In this document: positions 23,538 through 37,599 of the stretch, one piece after another
Numbering within the stretch: the stretch's first letter is position 1
How the letters are laid out: every line of letters starts with the position of its first letter
NCBI GenBank assembly: GCA_963277665.1
Contig: OY728119.1
Location: forward strand, 312,252,206-312,316,205
Length of the DNA: 64,000 nt
Direction: 5' to 3'
Source: Viscum album
Taxonomy: Eukaryota; Streptophyta; Magnoliopsida; Santalales; Viscaceae
Notes under the pieces: generated by a model
What the model was told of the DNA's origin: nothing
The model's input: only the letters and a program-made list of their open reading frames with translations
Databases searched by the model: none
Made by a program: the position numbers and the translations under genes

Positions 23538-25468
23538 TGTATGTTCTGGGTGTAGCGGAATCGTGGTTGGGCTGGTGCCCAACTTTAAATTTTACCGTGA
23601 ACAATGATTATTCTGGGATCAATATGCTGGTGAACGTCAGTATCCATGGAATAAAATCAAAGATTTAGATAAAGAAGAAAGAGGTCTGAAACCTTGATAG
23701 AGGATCAACATATTTTCTTTATAATTAATTTAATTAAATTAAAAAAATACCTCCAAGGTTTTCTTTCTCCGTTGATGTGTTTGACCATAGATCTGTGGTG
23801 ATCCTTTCGTTGCTTTGTAGAGATAAATAGTATATCTCCTCTAATGGTAATCCCCACATGATCCATGAATCTCTGGATGTCGCTGAAGGAGTCCCCGCGT
23901 GATAGAATGGAAGGTCCTTACACTTCTGTCGTCCGCCATCGATTTCCTTGGGAGCCGCTTTCAACGAATTCTATGATTTAGTGGAGGATGGTTGCTCTCA
24001 TTATTTAGAGCATTCTTGGAGAAAAAAAGATCTCGAGGCTTGAGAGATTTTTCTCCAAAATTTTGTGCACAACTATAATTGGATCTCTAGCCTGTGGGTT
24101 CCCCCCTTGGATAATATGAGAATAATATGTAACTAAGAATTTAATTCACTAGGTAATAATAAATAATTAGCACAAGTGATGTTACTTATTTTAATATTCC
24201 ATGTGAAACCCCCATATCAAATAATAACATAAATACCACTATTTCTATGACATGTGATTAGCTTGAAAGTTACAATTAAGTATAATTTTAATCAAATAAT
24301 TTTTAATATTATTTTCTCACTTGACCCTTTAACTCGGTCCACCCATCCTCTGAAATATTTATCAAACCTAGAATAATGACTATTTATTTATTAAATAAAT
24401 AAATAAATCTAACAGCATTATTCACCGATAAATAAAAAAAATGAGATCAGACATACCTTAATAATTATTAAACCAAAATTGAGAATAATATTTATTAAAC
24501 TAATTAAATAATGAATTATTTAACTGAGATTCTGGATACACTTAGTCTATGACCCTCTAGGCCTCTTTCTTAGTGGAATTAGGTGAGCATGACTAAATTA
24601 CAAGGTTAACATCTAGAAACACACCAAGACACCCCTAAAGAAAGACGTTAATTCCACAATGACGTGTCACCTCATCCAAATTCTTACTGTGTAATATAAC
24701 CTCTTTATCACAATTTCTCCAATCGAGCAGGTTTCATGCTAGTGTCATCAACCTATATGCTTGATAACTCATTCTTTCAATTTCCAGAAATAGAACTTGC
24801 CTAGTGGACACTATGGCCTTGGATTTATTTAGGATATATCATTTCTATCAAAGGACCTAAGATATTTACTTCTGTTAATGAACATAAGGGATAAATCCTT
24901 TCTCTCATTATTCATTAATTCAACATTACTCATGATGCAGCCAACACATCATACCTCACCATGAGTATACATCGTCATGGTTTTTACCAATACAAAATAG
25001 TGCATGAATAATAATATCCATTAATAATAATAATCATAAATTCTAAGGACCATTACACACATATGCAGATAGGAATATCCAATGAAACTTATAATGTGGA
25101 TTTCCTACCATCAGGTCTCATTCTCATAATATCCTACTGGATATTACTAGGGTAGTACACTATAAGAAGGTGCCTCAAATTCCTATGAGTCTCCACCCTT
25201 GATATACTATATCATTTATGTCCCTTAAAATGATATCATCCAGCCATATAATATTTATTTAAGAAAAATATCATGATAGTTCTTGGTTCTCCTTATAGCA
25301 GGGAACTACTATAACCTTTTAGTGTGAAAACTACTCTTGGAACATTATCATATGCTATGTTATGAAGAAGAAAAATCATGATATGATAAGGAATTTATTA
25401 ATATTAAAAACCATGAATATAAGTTTATCATAAATTGAAAAGTTGATAGTTCTAGGGAACCAACTCCA
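23538..25468 (-). repeat. R5 5' LTR
   Basis: Partner of 13093-15008, with the same ends and internal blocks such as GTGAAACCCCCATATC and TTATTTATTAAATAAATAAATAA. Length 1931 bp. Confidence 0.88.
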
Positions 25469-26900
25469 ATAGAATAAAGGCTCTAATTCTAGGATTAAAG
25501 AAAGAAAATAATAATTTACTAAATATAGACTATAGCATGCCAAATTATGAAATAAATAAAATATAATTAACTAAAATTAAATAAACCTAATTCAGATTTT
25601 ATAAAATTAAATATGTCAGTAGGAATAGGTTTTTTAAAAATAATTACTAATTGTTTTATATAAAATCAAATTCTAAAGAGATATGACCTTTTTGTGTATG
25701 ATCTCTTAAAAAATGATGCCTTAGATCAATGTGTTTTATTATAAAATGGTTTATAAGATTATTTTAAATATTGATAGCACTTTTGTTATCAAATTTTATT
25801 AGAAGATAATTTAAATTGAATCCAAAATCCATCAGGGTGTGTTTCATCCACAACACATATGCAAAAAAAATTCCAGCTGTAATACACTCAGCTTAAACAG
25901 TTAATAATGCAACAGAGTATTATTTCTCACTAGACCATGATACTAAGGATTTACCTAGAAAATGACAGGTTCCTAAGGTAAAATTCCTATATAGTCTACA
26001 ACCACAAAATTGGAATCTAAGTATGAAGTGAAATTAAATTTAAAAGTTTTTATAAAGAGTAAAGAAATAGAAAAATATCATTTGAATTACCTTAAATTTT
26101 GGTAGTAGTTAAATGAGATTATTTTGGGTTTGATTGAAATCTATCACAAAGACATACTGAGAACATAATGTATGACCTAGTTACTATAAAATAAAGCAAG
26201 ATCCCTATTATTCCTTTATATAATTTTTGTAAACTGGTTTTCTTACCTCATCTAAGACAAGTTTAATATTTGAACTCATAGGATTTTAATAAGTCTTACC
26301 AGTTTCAAGTCCAAAAATTTAAATCAACTATGTATTTTATTTGTTTTAAAACATTTCAAAAATCTTTTTGATAAATTTGTAAACCGAGAAAATAGTTTAA
26401 CTCAACCATCATGCTCATTTCAAATTCTTTTTTCATTAGTTTTGAAAATTCATTACACATTTTTTGATTTGTTGACCCACATATATTTTTACAAGAAAAG
26501 TAAATTTTGAAGAATTTTTCTTGAAAAAAATTGGGTATTCCTATCCCACATTAAAACCATATGATAAAATTAAAGAACTTAATCTTTTATACCAGACTCT
26601 AGGTTTTTTTTCAAGTCTGTAAAGAGTTTTGGTAAGTTTAAAAATGGAATTATGAAAATGTGGGTCTTCAAAACTAAGATGTTGTTAAACATAAACTTAC
26701 TCCATTAAAATTAAATTTAGAGAAGAATATTTGACATCTATATAATATAATTTAAAATTCACATGAGATACATATGTTAATGAGATTATAATGGTTTCTA
26801 ACCTAGATACCGTGGAAAATTTCTCTTCATTATATATTCCTTCTTCTTGATTATAACATTTTGCAAATAACCTAGCCTTATTTCTAGTGATCACACCTTG
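25469..26900 (-). pseudogene. R4 RT and RNase H
   Basis: RT begins near 26894 with NKARLFAKCYNQEEGIYNEEKF and NFKLYYIDVKYSSLN (first Asp kept). It continues in shifted frames through KTLYRLEKKPRVWYKRL (around 26600) and a ruined YVDD box. RNase H at about 25600-26060 reads CHFLGKSLVSWSS, FAYVLWMKHTLMDFGFN, KFDNKSAINI and RHHFLRDHTQKGHISLEF, the last being typical of Sireviruses. It is interrupted immediately downstream by the R5 5' LTR. Confidence 0.87.
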
Positions 26901-27239
26901 ATCATCCTATTTGTTCTAAAATACCCATTTAGTTCCAATAAGAGAATAGTTAGATGGTCTATTGACTAATTCTCATACCTTTTTACTCTTAAATTGGTTT
27001 AACTTTTTTTTTAATTGATAAAACCGAACTATCATCAGCTAAGGATTCTTCTATGGTTTTAGGTTAAAGCAGATATAAAAAGGTATAAAATTTTATAAAG
27101 TTTCCTACACTTATTATAGTCCTAACACCTATATCTAGATCTCCTATAACAGTCTCTAAAGGATGTAATTTACGGGTTTTAGGATGTCTAGGCAGCACAT
27201 TTTTTGGTTCTTCAGTATCAGCCCATTTTAGTTCAAACA

Positions 27240-28170
27240 ATTCTTGATCTTATTCCATATCACAATCCATTTTTTTATCAAAAAGAGGTTCAAGTTTATG
27301 GTTGTCTATAAAATCACTCAATTCATCAAACTGAGTTTTCTTGTGATCAAAAGGATCACTTTTATTAAACTTAACAGGATTAGTTTTTCAACTACCTTTG
27401 GATTCTTATTAAAAATACTATAATCTTTAGAAGTAGTAGAATAAACTAAGAATATTCCTTCATCATACTTTGGATAACACTTACCAAGATTGTCCTTGGT
27501 GTTCAAGATATAAAACTTACATCCAAACACTTTAAAGTATCATAACTTTGCTTTTCTATTATTCTATAACTCATAGGGTGTTTTCTTTAAGATAAACATT
27601 ATCAAAACATTGTTAATGACATAAAATGATGTATTTACAACTTCATCCAAAAAGTTAGTGGATAGGTTATATTCACATAACATTATACTATAAATTTATT
27701 TCAAGGTATTATTTATCCTTTCAACAAAACCATTATATTGAGGTGTCCTGGGGGTATAAAAAGTATGTTTAATACCATGATTTGAGAAAAATGAATTAAA
27801 TTCAAGATTCTAAAATTCCCCTCCATGGAAACTTCTTAAAGTCACAATTTTGGCATCTTTTTCATTCTATATAAGTTTGAAAAAATTAATAAAAATAGAA
27901 CATGCTTCAATTTTAAGTCTCAAGAAATAAACACATGTAAATATTTAAAAATCATCAACTAAAACATAAATAAAATATTTTCCAACTAAGCTTGACATTC
28001 TAGTAGGTCTGAATAGATCCATATGGATAATTAATTTAAAATAAGTTTTTTGTTTTTTTCCTAGTTGACATGCATCATACAATCTCTTTTTATCTAATTT
28101 AAGATGAGGAAAAATATAAATAAATCTTTTCTTAGACAATTTTCTCAAGGAGTAAACATTCACTATCCAA
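27240..28170 (-). pseudogene. R4 integrase
   Basis: 28163-27945 reads DACQLGKKQK, MDLFRPTRMSSLVGKYF and VLVDDF, the copia integrase entry with its first Asp. The YTPRTPQYNGFVERIN motif (core Glu) appears at about 27700-27770. VFGCKFYILNTKDNLGKCYPKYDEG (27430-27530) is the C-terminal part. Frames change several times and stops are present. Confidence 0.87.
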
Positions 28171-28399
28171 TTATTCCATGCCAGATCTAGAATTCATTAA
28201 TTTTACAATTAAAATAATTTACATTCTATATACACAAATAATTTAGTTCTAAAGTATATAAATTTTTAGTTATTGGTGCCTTAAATTTAATAGTTTTATT
28301 TTTAAAAACTAATCAAACATTATTAGAAAAATAAATAGAATAAATATCATTCTAAATTTGAGAAATAATTATCAGGTTATGATTTAAACTATTTATATA

Positions 28400-28940
28400 A
28401 AGAAATTTCCTAATGAATATTAACTACATAATTCCAACAGATCTTATTCCAACTATCTTTACCTTTTCATTATCACCAAATGTGACATGGACTCTATAAA
28501 TTTTATACAATGAGTGGAATTTGGATAAATCTCAACTCATATGTCTTGAATAGGCACTTTTTATGAACCATTTTACATTTATATTTGTGTGGCTTGTTCC
28601 TTATAAAAAAAAATTAAACAATAATTTTTTTTGGTACAAAAACACTCTTGGGTCTATTAATGTTAGCAAAAAAATATTTGGGAACCCAAATCTATTTGTA
28701 TTTTGTAAAATTGAATGTGGAATTAAAAAAATTTATAGATAGAACCACTTTATTTATTCTTCATACTTTAAAATTTCTTAAACAACAATAATTTGAAAAA
28801 TGAACATTTATTCCATAGTGAAAGAAAATAATAGTTGACATAATTTTATTTTTAGAACTTGGTATAAAATAGTTTTTATAAAGATTTGGGTTTTCTCCCT
28901 TGATTCCTATACTGCGATTTTCTCTTTTGGGATGGTTTTA
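28400..28940 (-). pseudogene. R4 protease and zinc-knuckle remnants
   Basis: At about 28400-28565 the minus strand reads WFIKSAYSRHMS, where relatives have WxxDSGCSRHMTG: the catalytic Asp is Lys and Gly is Ala, so the enzyme would be dead. VTFGDNEKVKIVG follows as expected. At about 28640-28830 a knuckle-like HYGINVHFSNYC and the WVPK...VFVPK linker, typical of Sireviruses, can be read. Confidence 0.75.
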
Positions 28941-29436
28941 CCAAGGATTTTATTTAGGTAATAATACCAATTAGTAAAATTACTTGCAAAATCTTTAAGA
29001 GCTTGAAATTATTTTTATAGTATCTTAATTTTTTTATCATGTTCAATACATAACGCAATAAGATTTTCTAGCTTGTATTTCAGGTCTAATATTTTATTTT
29101 TTAGTTACCCCTTTTCATTAATAACAACATTATAAGAATTATTGGGAGTTTCAATTTTCTTCTTCATGATTTCATACTTTTTTTCCAGTATGGTATAATA
29201 TTCATTTAATTATTCATAAAGGAAATTTTCAATTTATAAATTTGATTCATCCTCAAAAGAATAATATGAGAGTACCTCATTAGAGTATTCTATAAAGCAC
29301 ATGTTGGCCTTATGATTATAATTTTTAACTTTATAATTCAAGATAAAATAATTATTGAAGTCCTCTAAGAAAATCTATGTAGCTTTCATAACTTTCTTAG
29401 ATCTCTTATTATAAGAAACCTTCTTAAAATACTTCT

Positions 29437-30404
29437 TTACAAAATTTTTGTTTTCTCGTAGCTGTGGAAAGTCGGTTTGATGTGTCTGAATTTTTTTGAA
29501 TTCATATCATATAATTTTTTAGAATTTCCCTCATGATTATTATATTTATTTAAGGGTTTATTGAACCTACTTATCTTATTATAAAACATTCCAAACTTTG
29601 TTGAAAAATGAGAAAGTTCACTGACTAAAGCGGAACTATTCAAAGTATCTTCCTCATACGACTCAACAATTTTTTTTCTTTACTCTTTTTTTCACATTTT
29701 GAAGTTGATACTTTCAAAGAAACATTCTTCTTCTTAATAATTTTATGCTCAAATAATTCTTCCATTTTAGCCTCATACATCATAAGAGTTCCAATGAGAG
29801 TTTTGATCTTGGAAACTTTTACATTAGTAGATTCCCTAATGGTTGCTGAAATTTCACTCCACTTAGATGGCATAACTCTTAGAACTTTTAAGGCTTGATC
29901 CAAATCAATAATGAGTGATCCCATGGAATAAAAATTATTTACAATCTCTGTTAGCTGTCTATTCATCAGAATTATTGTTTCTCCATCAGCCATTATAAAA
30001 CTATCAAAATTTAACTTATAAGTGTTGTATCTTAGCTATCTAACATTATCAGTACCTTTATAGGCTACTGTTATGGTTGTACACATATCATATGCTATAT
30101 CACACTGTGAAACTCAATTAAACTCATATGGACCTAGTACACAAATGATAACATTCATTTCTTTAGAATTTAAATCCTATCTTACTTAAATATTGGAATC
30201 CCATGTTTCAGGTTTAGTATTGAGAATTTCATAAGGCTTCAGGACTTTTAAATAAACCTTTAGACCATGTTTATTCAAATAGATTATCATAGATGCCTTC
30301 CAGCAACCATAGTTTTCTCTATTGAAGTAGGGAGATCTTACCACAGACATACCCTCTCTATTATCTGTCATAATAAACATTGTAGAAAACCTTTTAGACT
30401 TCAA
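29437..30404 (-). pseudogene. R4 gag
   Basis: Start near 30404: SVVRSPYFNRENYGCWKAS is the copia gag N-terminal motif. After a gap containing stops, 29640-29993 is open for 117 codons and holds the gag core (ALKVLRVMPSKWSEISATIRE, LIGTLMMYEAKMEE). 29437-29643 continues with a Lys/Ser-rich tail. From 28941 to 29436 the frame is broken and I recognise only low-complexity Lys/Glu-rich translation. Confidence 0.85.
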
Positions 30405-30435
30405 CTGGTTAGAGTTGATAATTCACAATTTTAAA

Positions 30436-30450
30436 CCTATGATACCAATT
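30436..30450 (-). promoter_or_regulatory. R4 primer-binding site
   Basis: The minus strand reads AATTGGTATCATAGG a few bases inside the 5' LTR, a diverged initiator-Met type PBS. Confidence 0.7.
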
Positions 30451-30452
30451 AT

Positions 30453-32150
30453 TGGTTGTAAAATGAGTGTACTAAGACTCAAGTTGGGGGGGGGGGTGAA
30501 TTGAGTTATTGAAAATTTTATTCACATTTAAACGAATATCTTCATGGTATGTAGGTTTTGATATTTTCATAATATAAAAAAGTAGTGAAAATAAATATAG
30601 AAAGAAAAATATTTAACATGAGAGGTTTATAGAGGTTTTGGGAATAAATATCCACTAGTTCACACCACCAAAACTCCACTCCATGACTTTAGTGATTTTC
30701 AATATACCATCCCTTTTTCCAGGGGATTCCTAGCTGATTATAAGCATATATTACTTGTTACAAATGTTCAAGAGATTTTAACATGTACATACCTTTAAAA
30801 TATCTATCCATTACCTTTGAACACTTAGTTAAATTGAGTTTATATAGAAATAGAGATGAAATGAATGAAGTTTGAAAAATAATGAATCATATAGTTGTAA
30901 GAAGTAAGTGACAAAAGATGAAGAAACAGCCAGAGAAGATGAGAATCTTCTAAGATCAGCTCTAGAATTTCTTTGACCGCAACAGATAATATTGTACACA
31001 AAAAAAATATTAAAAATATTTAAGTATTATATTTTTTATAATTTTATGAAGCATGAATAATTTATTTCCCATGTACACATCACTACTCTTGTAGTGAAAA
31101 ACTATTCTATTTATATCTTATCTTTTCATTTTGAACTGAAGCACACTCAATAATCCCAATGGTGGAGCAAATAATCCTTTTGAGAAGATGAAGCAATAAG
31201 CTATAAATGGCATGTGTCCTTCTTTTCTAAATATGTAATGAACTTCTATGACATAGATGGTAGAAATATTTTCTATTGGTTCTTTCCTTTCTTAGAAAAA
31301 AGATGATTTTTCCAAATCGTTCTTTCTTAATTTGACAACTCCTTTTTTGATGCACATAAAAGCATAAGTTTACTTAGAAAGAGGTCACAACAACAGTAAT
31401 AGTATAATTATAATGATCCATAAGATATATTTATATTCATAAGATAATCATATGGAATTACTGTTCTCTTAAGATAATTTACCATGAGAAATATTATGAT
31501 AAAACACTTTAGATCTTTGACTTATGCATCACGTAAGATAAATAATCTGGATTTAATATTTTCATAGGATAATTCTATTTCATAAGATAATATCTTTCTA
31601 TCATTAGATAGACTACTTTTATGAATTTCTTTGACTTCTGTAAGATAATTCATTTATGAAGATCCTCTTCGTAAGATAAAAGACTTCACTGAATTTCTAT
31701 ATAACTTTTTTATTTTGATATCGAATTCATCATAAGATAATTTCTATAATTCATAAGATAATTTTTAATTATAGACTTCCATAAGATAAAATCCTCTATT
31801 GAAGACTTAATATTTTAGTGCAAGTGAAAACTTTGTTTCATAAGAGAATTCTTTATGCATAAGATAAACTTGGAACATAAGATAAAATTCCTTTGGTAGA
31901 AACCAAAATTCCTTTGACTATAAAATGAATTTATTTTCACTTACAGGATAAAATATATTGACCCAATATCTACATAAGACAAATTCATTTAAATTTTTTT
32001 TCACAAAGAATCTTACAATCCTTAATAATATTTAGACATAAATTCAGGAAAGACTTAAGATAAACTTGTTAGTAAATAAGGAGGTATTTTTTGAATCATA
32101 AAAATATAAAAAATGAGATATGTTGTAACTACCTAAGTTTGTACAAAACA
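30453..32150 (-). repeat. R4 5' LTR
   Basis: Partner of 7513-9637 without the SINE; 1698 bp. It carries a 13-base G run near 30487 and its own TAAGATAA array (31419-32062, twelve exact octamers by eye). It ends GTACAAAACA, followed by the target duplicate ttata. Confidence 0.87.
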
Positions 32151-32155
32151 TTATA

Positions 32156-32304
32156 CATCTAGAAACATATCTATGAGGCATTTCAATCCTTAGAATTCAG
32201 TTCTGAATATAAGATAAAAATTCAACATATACGGTAATTAAAAATTCAAATTCCCTTGAGAATTTTCAAACCGTATGGAAACAGGGTCTTACAATCTCCC
32301 CACC
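32156..32304 (-). mobile_element. R3 LTR, right piece, and polypurine tract
   Basis: The minus strand reads GGTGGGGAGAT then TGTAAGACCCTG: a polypurine tract followed by an LTR start at 32293. The LTR runs left 138 bp to the R4 insertion and continues at 7511. This makes R3 a minus-strand element whose 3' LTR is split by R4. Confidence 0.75.
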
Positions 32305-34067
32305 ATAACACTTATTATCCTGAGAAGTCTTAGTGGTCATCCCACCATGGATCCTGACCTACTTGGGTTGTTGATTCATCACCAACCATCCAAGTTTGGG
32401 ATTGAAATGATTACTACACATCTAAAGAGTACCCTCAAAGTTATAGTGCATAAGCCACCAAATTACAAGCCAATACCTAGAATTATTTTCTAAAGCTATA
32501 AGAGGGTTCTCCATGACACTCTTACATTAGGAGACATGAACACATTATCATCCATTTGGTCATCCATCCTATGATGCTCCCCACTATAAATCTTAGCTCA
32601 AAATAGTCAATTCCAAGATATGATGTGCCTCTCCATTAGATTCTCCCATCCCAACATATTTCTAGAATCCTCATGATGAACTTAGTGCAGTTCCGGATTC
32701 ACCGCATCCAATCACATAAAAAACACTGGTTATACCTCCTCTAACCTACTATTCTTGAGAACACTCAACACTAACTGCCAACAAGTTACCAACTATCATA
32801 TCACAGTTCCTTCAATTCCAACGTGCCCTATGATCATCCAAAAATGCTCACTGAAACTTATACTCAACTTTTGATTACATCAAAGCATAAACCATCCACC
32901 ATCATTCTATACCACAAGCATTGACACAACTCGATCCAACACTTCCAGATCTTCATGATCCATCAAGATCTCGACGTTCATGCTCAGACTCCACATGATT
33001 TTGTATCTAAATTTTTACCTGGAATTCATTAAGGAATTTATAAGTACCCGATTCTATTTATCTACCAACATTAGAATGTCAGAACGACCATCCAACAAGT
33101 GGTCCCACACTCACACACATATTTATTATGAGGGTCACTTCACCCATGTCCGACATCATACTCCCCACCATAGGAGTGTCCCTGTCATCATGCTACCGAA
33201 CCAAACTCCCAAGTCATAATGAGGGCCACACCCTCAAAGGGATGATAGTGGAATCCTTACCAAATGGATCACCTTATACCACTCCTTGAGCATCACATCA
33301 ACAAGTTCTATTTCTAGACATGCACGTCGCTCCTCCTGACCCACATTTATTTCATCTCAAGTATCACCTACCTAAATTTCCAGAATGATTTTACCACCAT
33401 ACCTGATACTTTTTGGAAAAACATCCCCCTCAATAGGGTCCTTCTTTCATTTTTGAAACTCAGAATCACTTTACCATATCATATACTCAATAGCACCTTC
33501 GTGCATAGAAAACAACCCGAAGCACTCACTTGTGATTCCTTCCTCAAGGGATTCAACAAAAAAGTTCCAACCTCTTTTGTGAGTTGCCTCACATAGCACA
33601 TAGATAACTGAATCACTAATCACAAAGTTGTACCACACAGAGTCTCTAAGTCCTCCCAACTATCCCAAACCAAGTTCTTACTGGGGTCACAACCCATGGG
33701 ATAGTACTCGATGCACCTGTCTCAACATCACATGAAAACTCACATGTTAAGACATCCACCCACATTAAAACTGACTCTCACCAAGTATACCCACATGAGA
33801 CTTCCCCTTAGAGAATCACATATCACCAGTCAAGGTCACACACACACAATAACAACAAAAAAACAACAACAATAACAACAACAACAAAAACATCCTAAAA
33901 TATCCATATTCAGCAAACCACAATCACCAACCTGATTAAGTAGAGTACTATTCCAAGATATATGGGAAAACAATGTATAGGTTATTACTAGTACTTTAAA
34001 TAACCGATCCTATAAAGTTTTCTCCCCTATGGGGGAGGGGTTAATATTTAAGATATTAAACTCCCAC
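32305..34067 (-). other. R3 internal tail, unassigned
   Basis: This lies next to the R3 polypurine tract and should be the 3' part of its internal region, but I recognise no chromodomain, integrase or other motif. ORFs are short (about 60-80 codons, both strands) and unlike known proteins. A CA/AAC simple repeat lies at 33838-33895. R7 begins at 34068. Confidence 0.4.
33838..33895. repeat. (CA)n and (AAC)n simple repeat
   Basis: A short CA run leads into imperfect AAC/AACAAT units. Confidence 0.9.
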
Positions 34068-35822
34068 TGACACAATTGGCATTGAATCTGACCAATTTGT
34101 TTTTAAAACACTACTAGAACTACCTACTAAAATGGTGAGAGAGGGTATCGTTTCCACAAGGAAGGTGATAGATGAGTGTATGAAAAAAGCATTAAAAAAA
34201 AGAAAAAAACATGAAAAATGAAACAAGAAAATAGTGAAATTGTTATATGAAGTGATTTTTTTTAGTGAAATGGAAAAAAGAGTGAAAACAACAACAAAAT
34301 TGAAGGTGGATTTGTACAAGTGTTGATATTTGAGTAATCAGACTATTTTGAACTATTTTAAAATATTCTATTTTACTACTCAAGTTAATTAAAATTATTC
34401 AGTACAAAGAGAATAACTAAAGATTCATTGATCTTTCGCTTCAGTGAACTTATATGGATCAATGATCTTTCTTTAATCTTGATCTCTTGATCAACACTTA
34501 ATAATTAATCTGTTCATTAATAAGAAGAGAAACATATTAATTTTCCTATTTTTAGTAATTCAGTCTATTTTTATGGATTAATTAATTCATTACCATCAAC
34601 CATTGATTCTTGAGTAGTGTGCATTAATACTCATAACTGAATGAAAATAGAACAAAAAACTTAAATTTCACTGAACAATCATATTAAAAAAATCATAATA
34701 GATTTAAAAGATTCAATCCATACAACCCGAATCCCCTATGAGTTTTATCTACTCGTGTTAAGAATGGAAGACTTACATTTGATCAATAGATACATCATCG
34801 AAAAAAATACAGAAAGACAAGAAAAAGAAAAGAAGCTTATTTATTGAAGAAGCCTATTTCCTCCAAGTTCCTCTATTATATGCTCCATGGTGAGTTCCCT
34901 AGATCTGGTTCTGATCTATGTCCTTTGATGTGTGCTCTTAAAGATGAATGAATGATTCCCCCACTTTCTATGTGATTCTATGTTTTTATTAATTTCCACT
35001 TAATCATTGTATGGAACACCGACTTAAACTTTTTCTTTGCATTATCAACCTACACATGGTAGATTTGACTATCCATTATCACTCCTGCATGACTAAATCA
35101 AATCTCCTCAAATAATGATGACACACCCATGTGTGATATGTTAAATCTGTAGGTGAGATGAATCTAATCATGATTCCATCTTGAAACATTTTCTTTGGTC
35201 ATTAGAACAAATTCCATAAGCTTTGTGAGGATTTTTATTTTGAGATTGAAATTTCCCTTATCTGGGTTTAAATTTGAGAATTTAAGGGTTCTTGTAAAGC
35301 TATGTTAAGATCCCTCTTGGCCTTGACCTAGGCTTCCTTGCAAGTGTTTTATATTTCCAAAGCAATTTGCATTGAATTTCACCGTGATTAATGCCTATAC
35401 CTAAACTTTTATATTTCCATAGGATCGTAAGGTTGTTTTTACCCTTACATGGGTTCTTGAACCATGAAGTTACCCATATGAATATCAAGATATCTTGAGA
35501 GAACCTTGATGGGAGCACAACCATCCTTGATGAGTGCATGAATCTTAAACAGTCAAACTCAAAAAAAACCTGGTACTTGGAACAAGCTTCTTCAATTAGA
35601 TTGCATTGGTAGATTAGGGGATGAAATCAACTGGGCTTTCTCGAACATTTGATCAAACATGTTGACTGTGACCTTCGATGAACCCATATCCAAAACATGG
35701 GAGGAGAACATATCCCCATCACTTTCATCTACTTGAACATGAATTAGTGTAAAAAAAACCCAACAACTTCAAAAAAAGATTCATCTCATCCTTTAACGAA
35801 ACCCCAAGAACCCTATCGTACG
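34068..35822 (-). repeat. R7 3' LTR, left piece
   Basis: TGACACAATTGGCATTGAATCTGA at the left end matches 45648 onward (TGACAAGGATGTCATTGAATCTGA), as does GGAAGGTGATAGATGAGTGT (34161) with 45741. The remainder of the LTR lies beyond R8 at 39515-40523. No gene is seen here. Confidence 0.78.
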
Positions 35823-36954
35823 TGTTGTGGAATCAGTACAGGTTTAAAAAAACTTTTTCAAAGTAAACACAATAATTAAGAATCATTTTATTATCAATGA
35901 TTAAAGAATAGAAAATGGAAATATAGGAAATTAAATAGAACCCAAGTATTTATGTGGTTCGGAAATTTTGGTCCTACTCCATGACAAGAACACGACCACA
36001 GTTTTCCTTTTATTATGAAAAATGAAAAAATCACATATAAGTAGAGAAGATTAATAAAGAAAGACCAAGCATATAGACCAAAGAAACTATTCGAGAATAG
36101 GGACCTCATTTCCCCAAGATCCAGTGATGAACTCTAGATTAGATTTAGTGAAGTACTCCCCCAAACTGGATGGACTCACACACGCAAACCAGACACCGAG
36201 AACTAAACCAAAAAGAAAATCAAGAACATGTAGCTCCGCTAGGGTTGGAAGTTATAGATTCTGAAGTCATATCCTCAGAACTTGCGAGAGCCGAGTTCTC
36301 CATCGGAGGTCACCATAATGTGGTCAGGATGGAGATGTGCAGGAAGTGGATCTCAGAATATCAGGGACCTTCTATAAGTATTCTCGAACTCATGGGTTTA
36401 AGACAAAGAACCATACTCACAAAAATGAAAACACCCGTGAACCACAATAATAATGGCACTACAAACCTGAGGCGACGTCTTGATAGGCGTAATAGATGAG
36501 GAGCCATGCGGTAGGCAGAAGGCAATCCAAAGGATCAAGAAATCCAAGAAGTTGAAATATATCCCAAATTATCCAGGACACATAGAAAATTGAGGGTAAG
36601 AGGGAAACAATGGATAATCATACTAAGAAACACAAATCAATGAACTAGCACTGCCAGATCACAATTCATCAAAGACCAGGATGAGGCGAGAGAGACAGAT
36701 CATCACAGTGGCATGAAATGTAGGTTAGGAGGTCCAATGAAGTTTACCTGAGTGAATGACCCAAATGAAGCAGACCAACAAATAGTCATGGGACCCAATC
36801 CATAAACAAGCCCAGTGGAATAGAATGCCACAAACGGAGTCCCAACAACACAACCAGCCCATAGAAAAAATAATTTCATAAAAATAACAGAAAAACACAT
36901 GTATTATTTTGCATAAAAACTAAACAAAATTTTAATATTGAAAACCCAAAAACA

Positions 36955-37599
36955 AAAAATATCCACTAATTCAATATTAAAAAAAAAATTGATGGTGTTC
37001 TTGTAAAAAACACTTACTACCCTTAACCTGTAAGTAGTGTGGGAAGATTTTCATAAAACTAAAAACCCCAAGTCTACAAATATTCACCCAACATGAATAT
37101 CTAGCATGTTCCGGTAGTGGCACATGTTCTACCCATACTACACATCTACTACTAACATACCATTACATACTTAGAACATAAACTATCTAAACAACCACAT
37201 TAAAATAGAGCTTACCCCACATTAACTTTATTTTATCTAAAAATAGAAACTCTTTGTAATGAGAATTCATACAATTCAAAAAACCTTTCTCAGGGTAAAA
37301 TAAAGTGAACAATAAAAACAAAGAAAAGCTCATAATTCCATAGTAATCAAAAGGAGTAGAACAAATTCACAACAAACACAAAACATGAAGAAAGCAGGAA
37401 AATAAAACTTCTCCACATAAGCCCGAATACATTAGACCATACCACAAAACAAAACCTTTTTCTCAACCATGGTGCCCCCACAAAGACAAGTGGATCCAAT
37501 CCTAGGAACACCAGAAAAAACAACACAAGTCCCTTATCTAGTTTTAACAAAGGGGCTACAAACTAAAGGACTTCCGTAGTTTCATAACCAGGACACACC
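36955..37599 (-). other. R8 3' internal stretch without genes
   Basis: Between the gag/linker remnant and the 3' LTR no domain is recognisable. Minus-strand GYETTEVL near 37570 matches the segment that precedes protease in related copia elements, so the pol deletion starts just after it. Confidence 0.5.

Larger units (their letters stand above)
13093..25468 (-). mobile_element. R5: Angela-like Ty1/copia retrotransposon inserted in R4
   Basis: Two LTRs of about 1.92 kb (13093-15008 and 23538-25468) flank a minus-strand gag-pol. Order: PBS, long leader, gag, zinc knuckle, protease, GAG-pre-integrase, integrase, RT, RNase H. LTR length, long leader and the polyprotein motifs fit the Angela/BARE group. 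The LTRs differ by roughly one base in seven over the first 230 bp compared by eye, so the insertion is old. RT is split by solo LTR R6. I found no clean target duplication (aaatg/ataga). Confidence 0.88.
7513..32150 (-). mobile_element. R4: Sirevirus-like Ty1/copia retrotransposon, heavily nested
   Basis: Two similar LTRs lie at 7513-9637 and 30453-32150. The internal part reads on the minus strand in the order PBS, gag, zinc knuckle, protease, integrase, RT, RNase H, then a post-pol region and a polypurine tract. R5 (13093-25468) is inserted between RNase H and the post-pol region. Without R5 and the SINE the element is about 11.9 kb. All ORFs carry stops and frameshifts, so it is not autonomous. 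The gag core, the VPK-rich linker and the AAAAAGGGGATAT tract fit the Sirevirus lineage. Confidence 0.85.

Noticed and set aside
36170..36499. Plus-strand ORF of 109 codons
   Set aside because: It lies in the R8 3' LTR; the matching part of the 5' LTR does not keep the frame.
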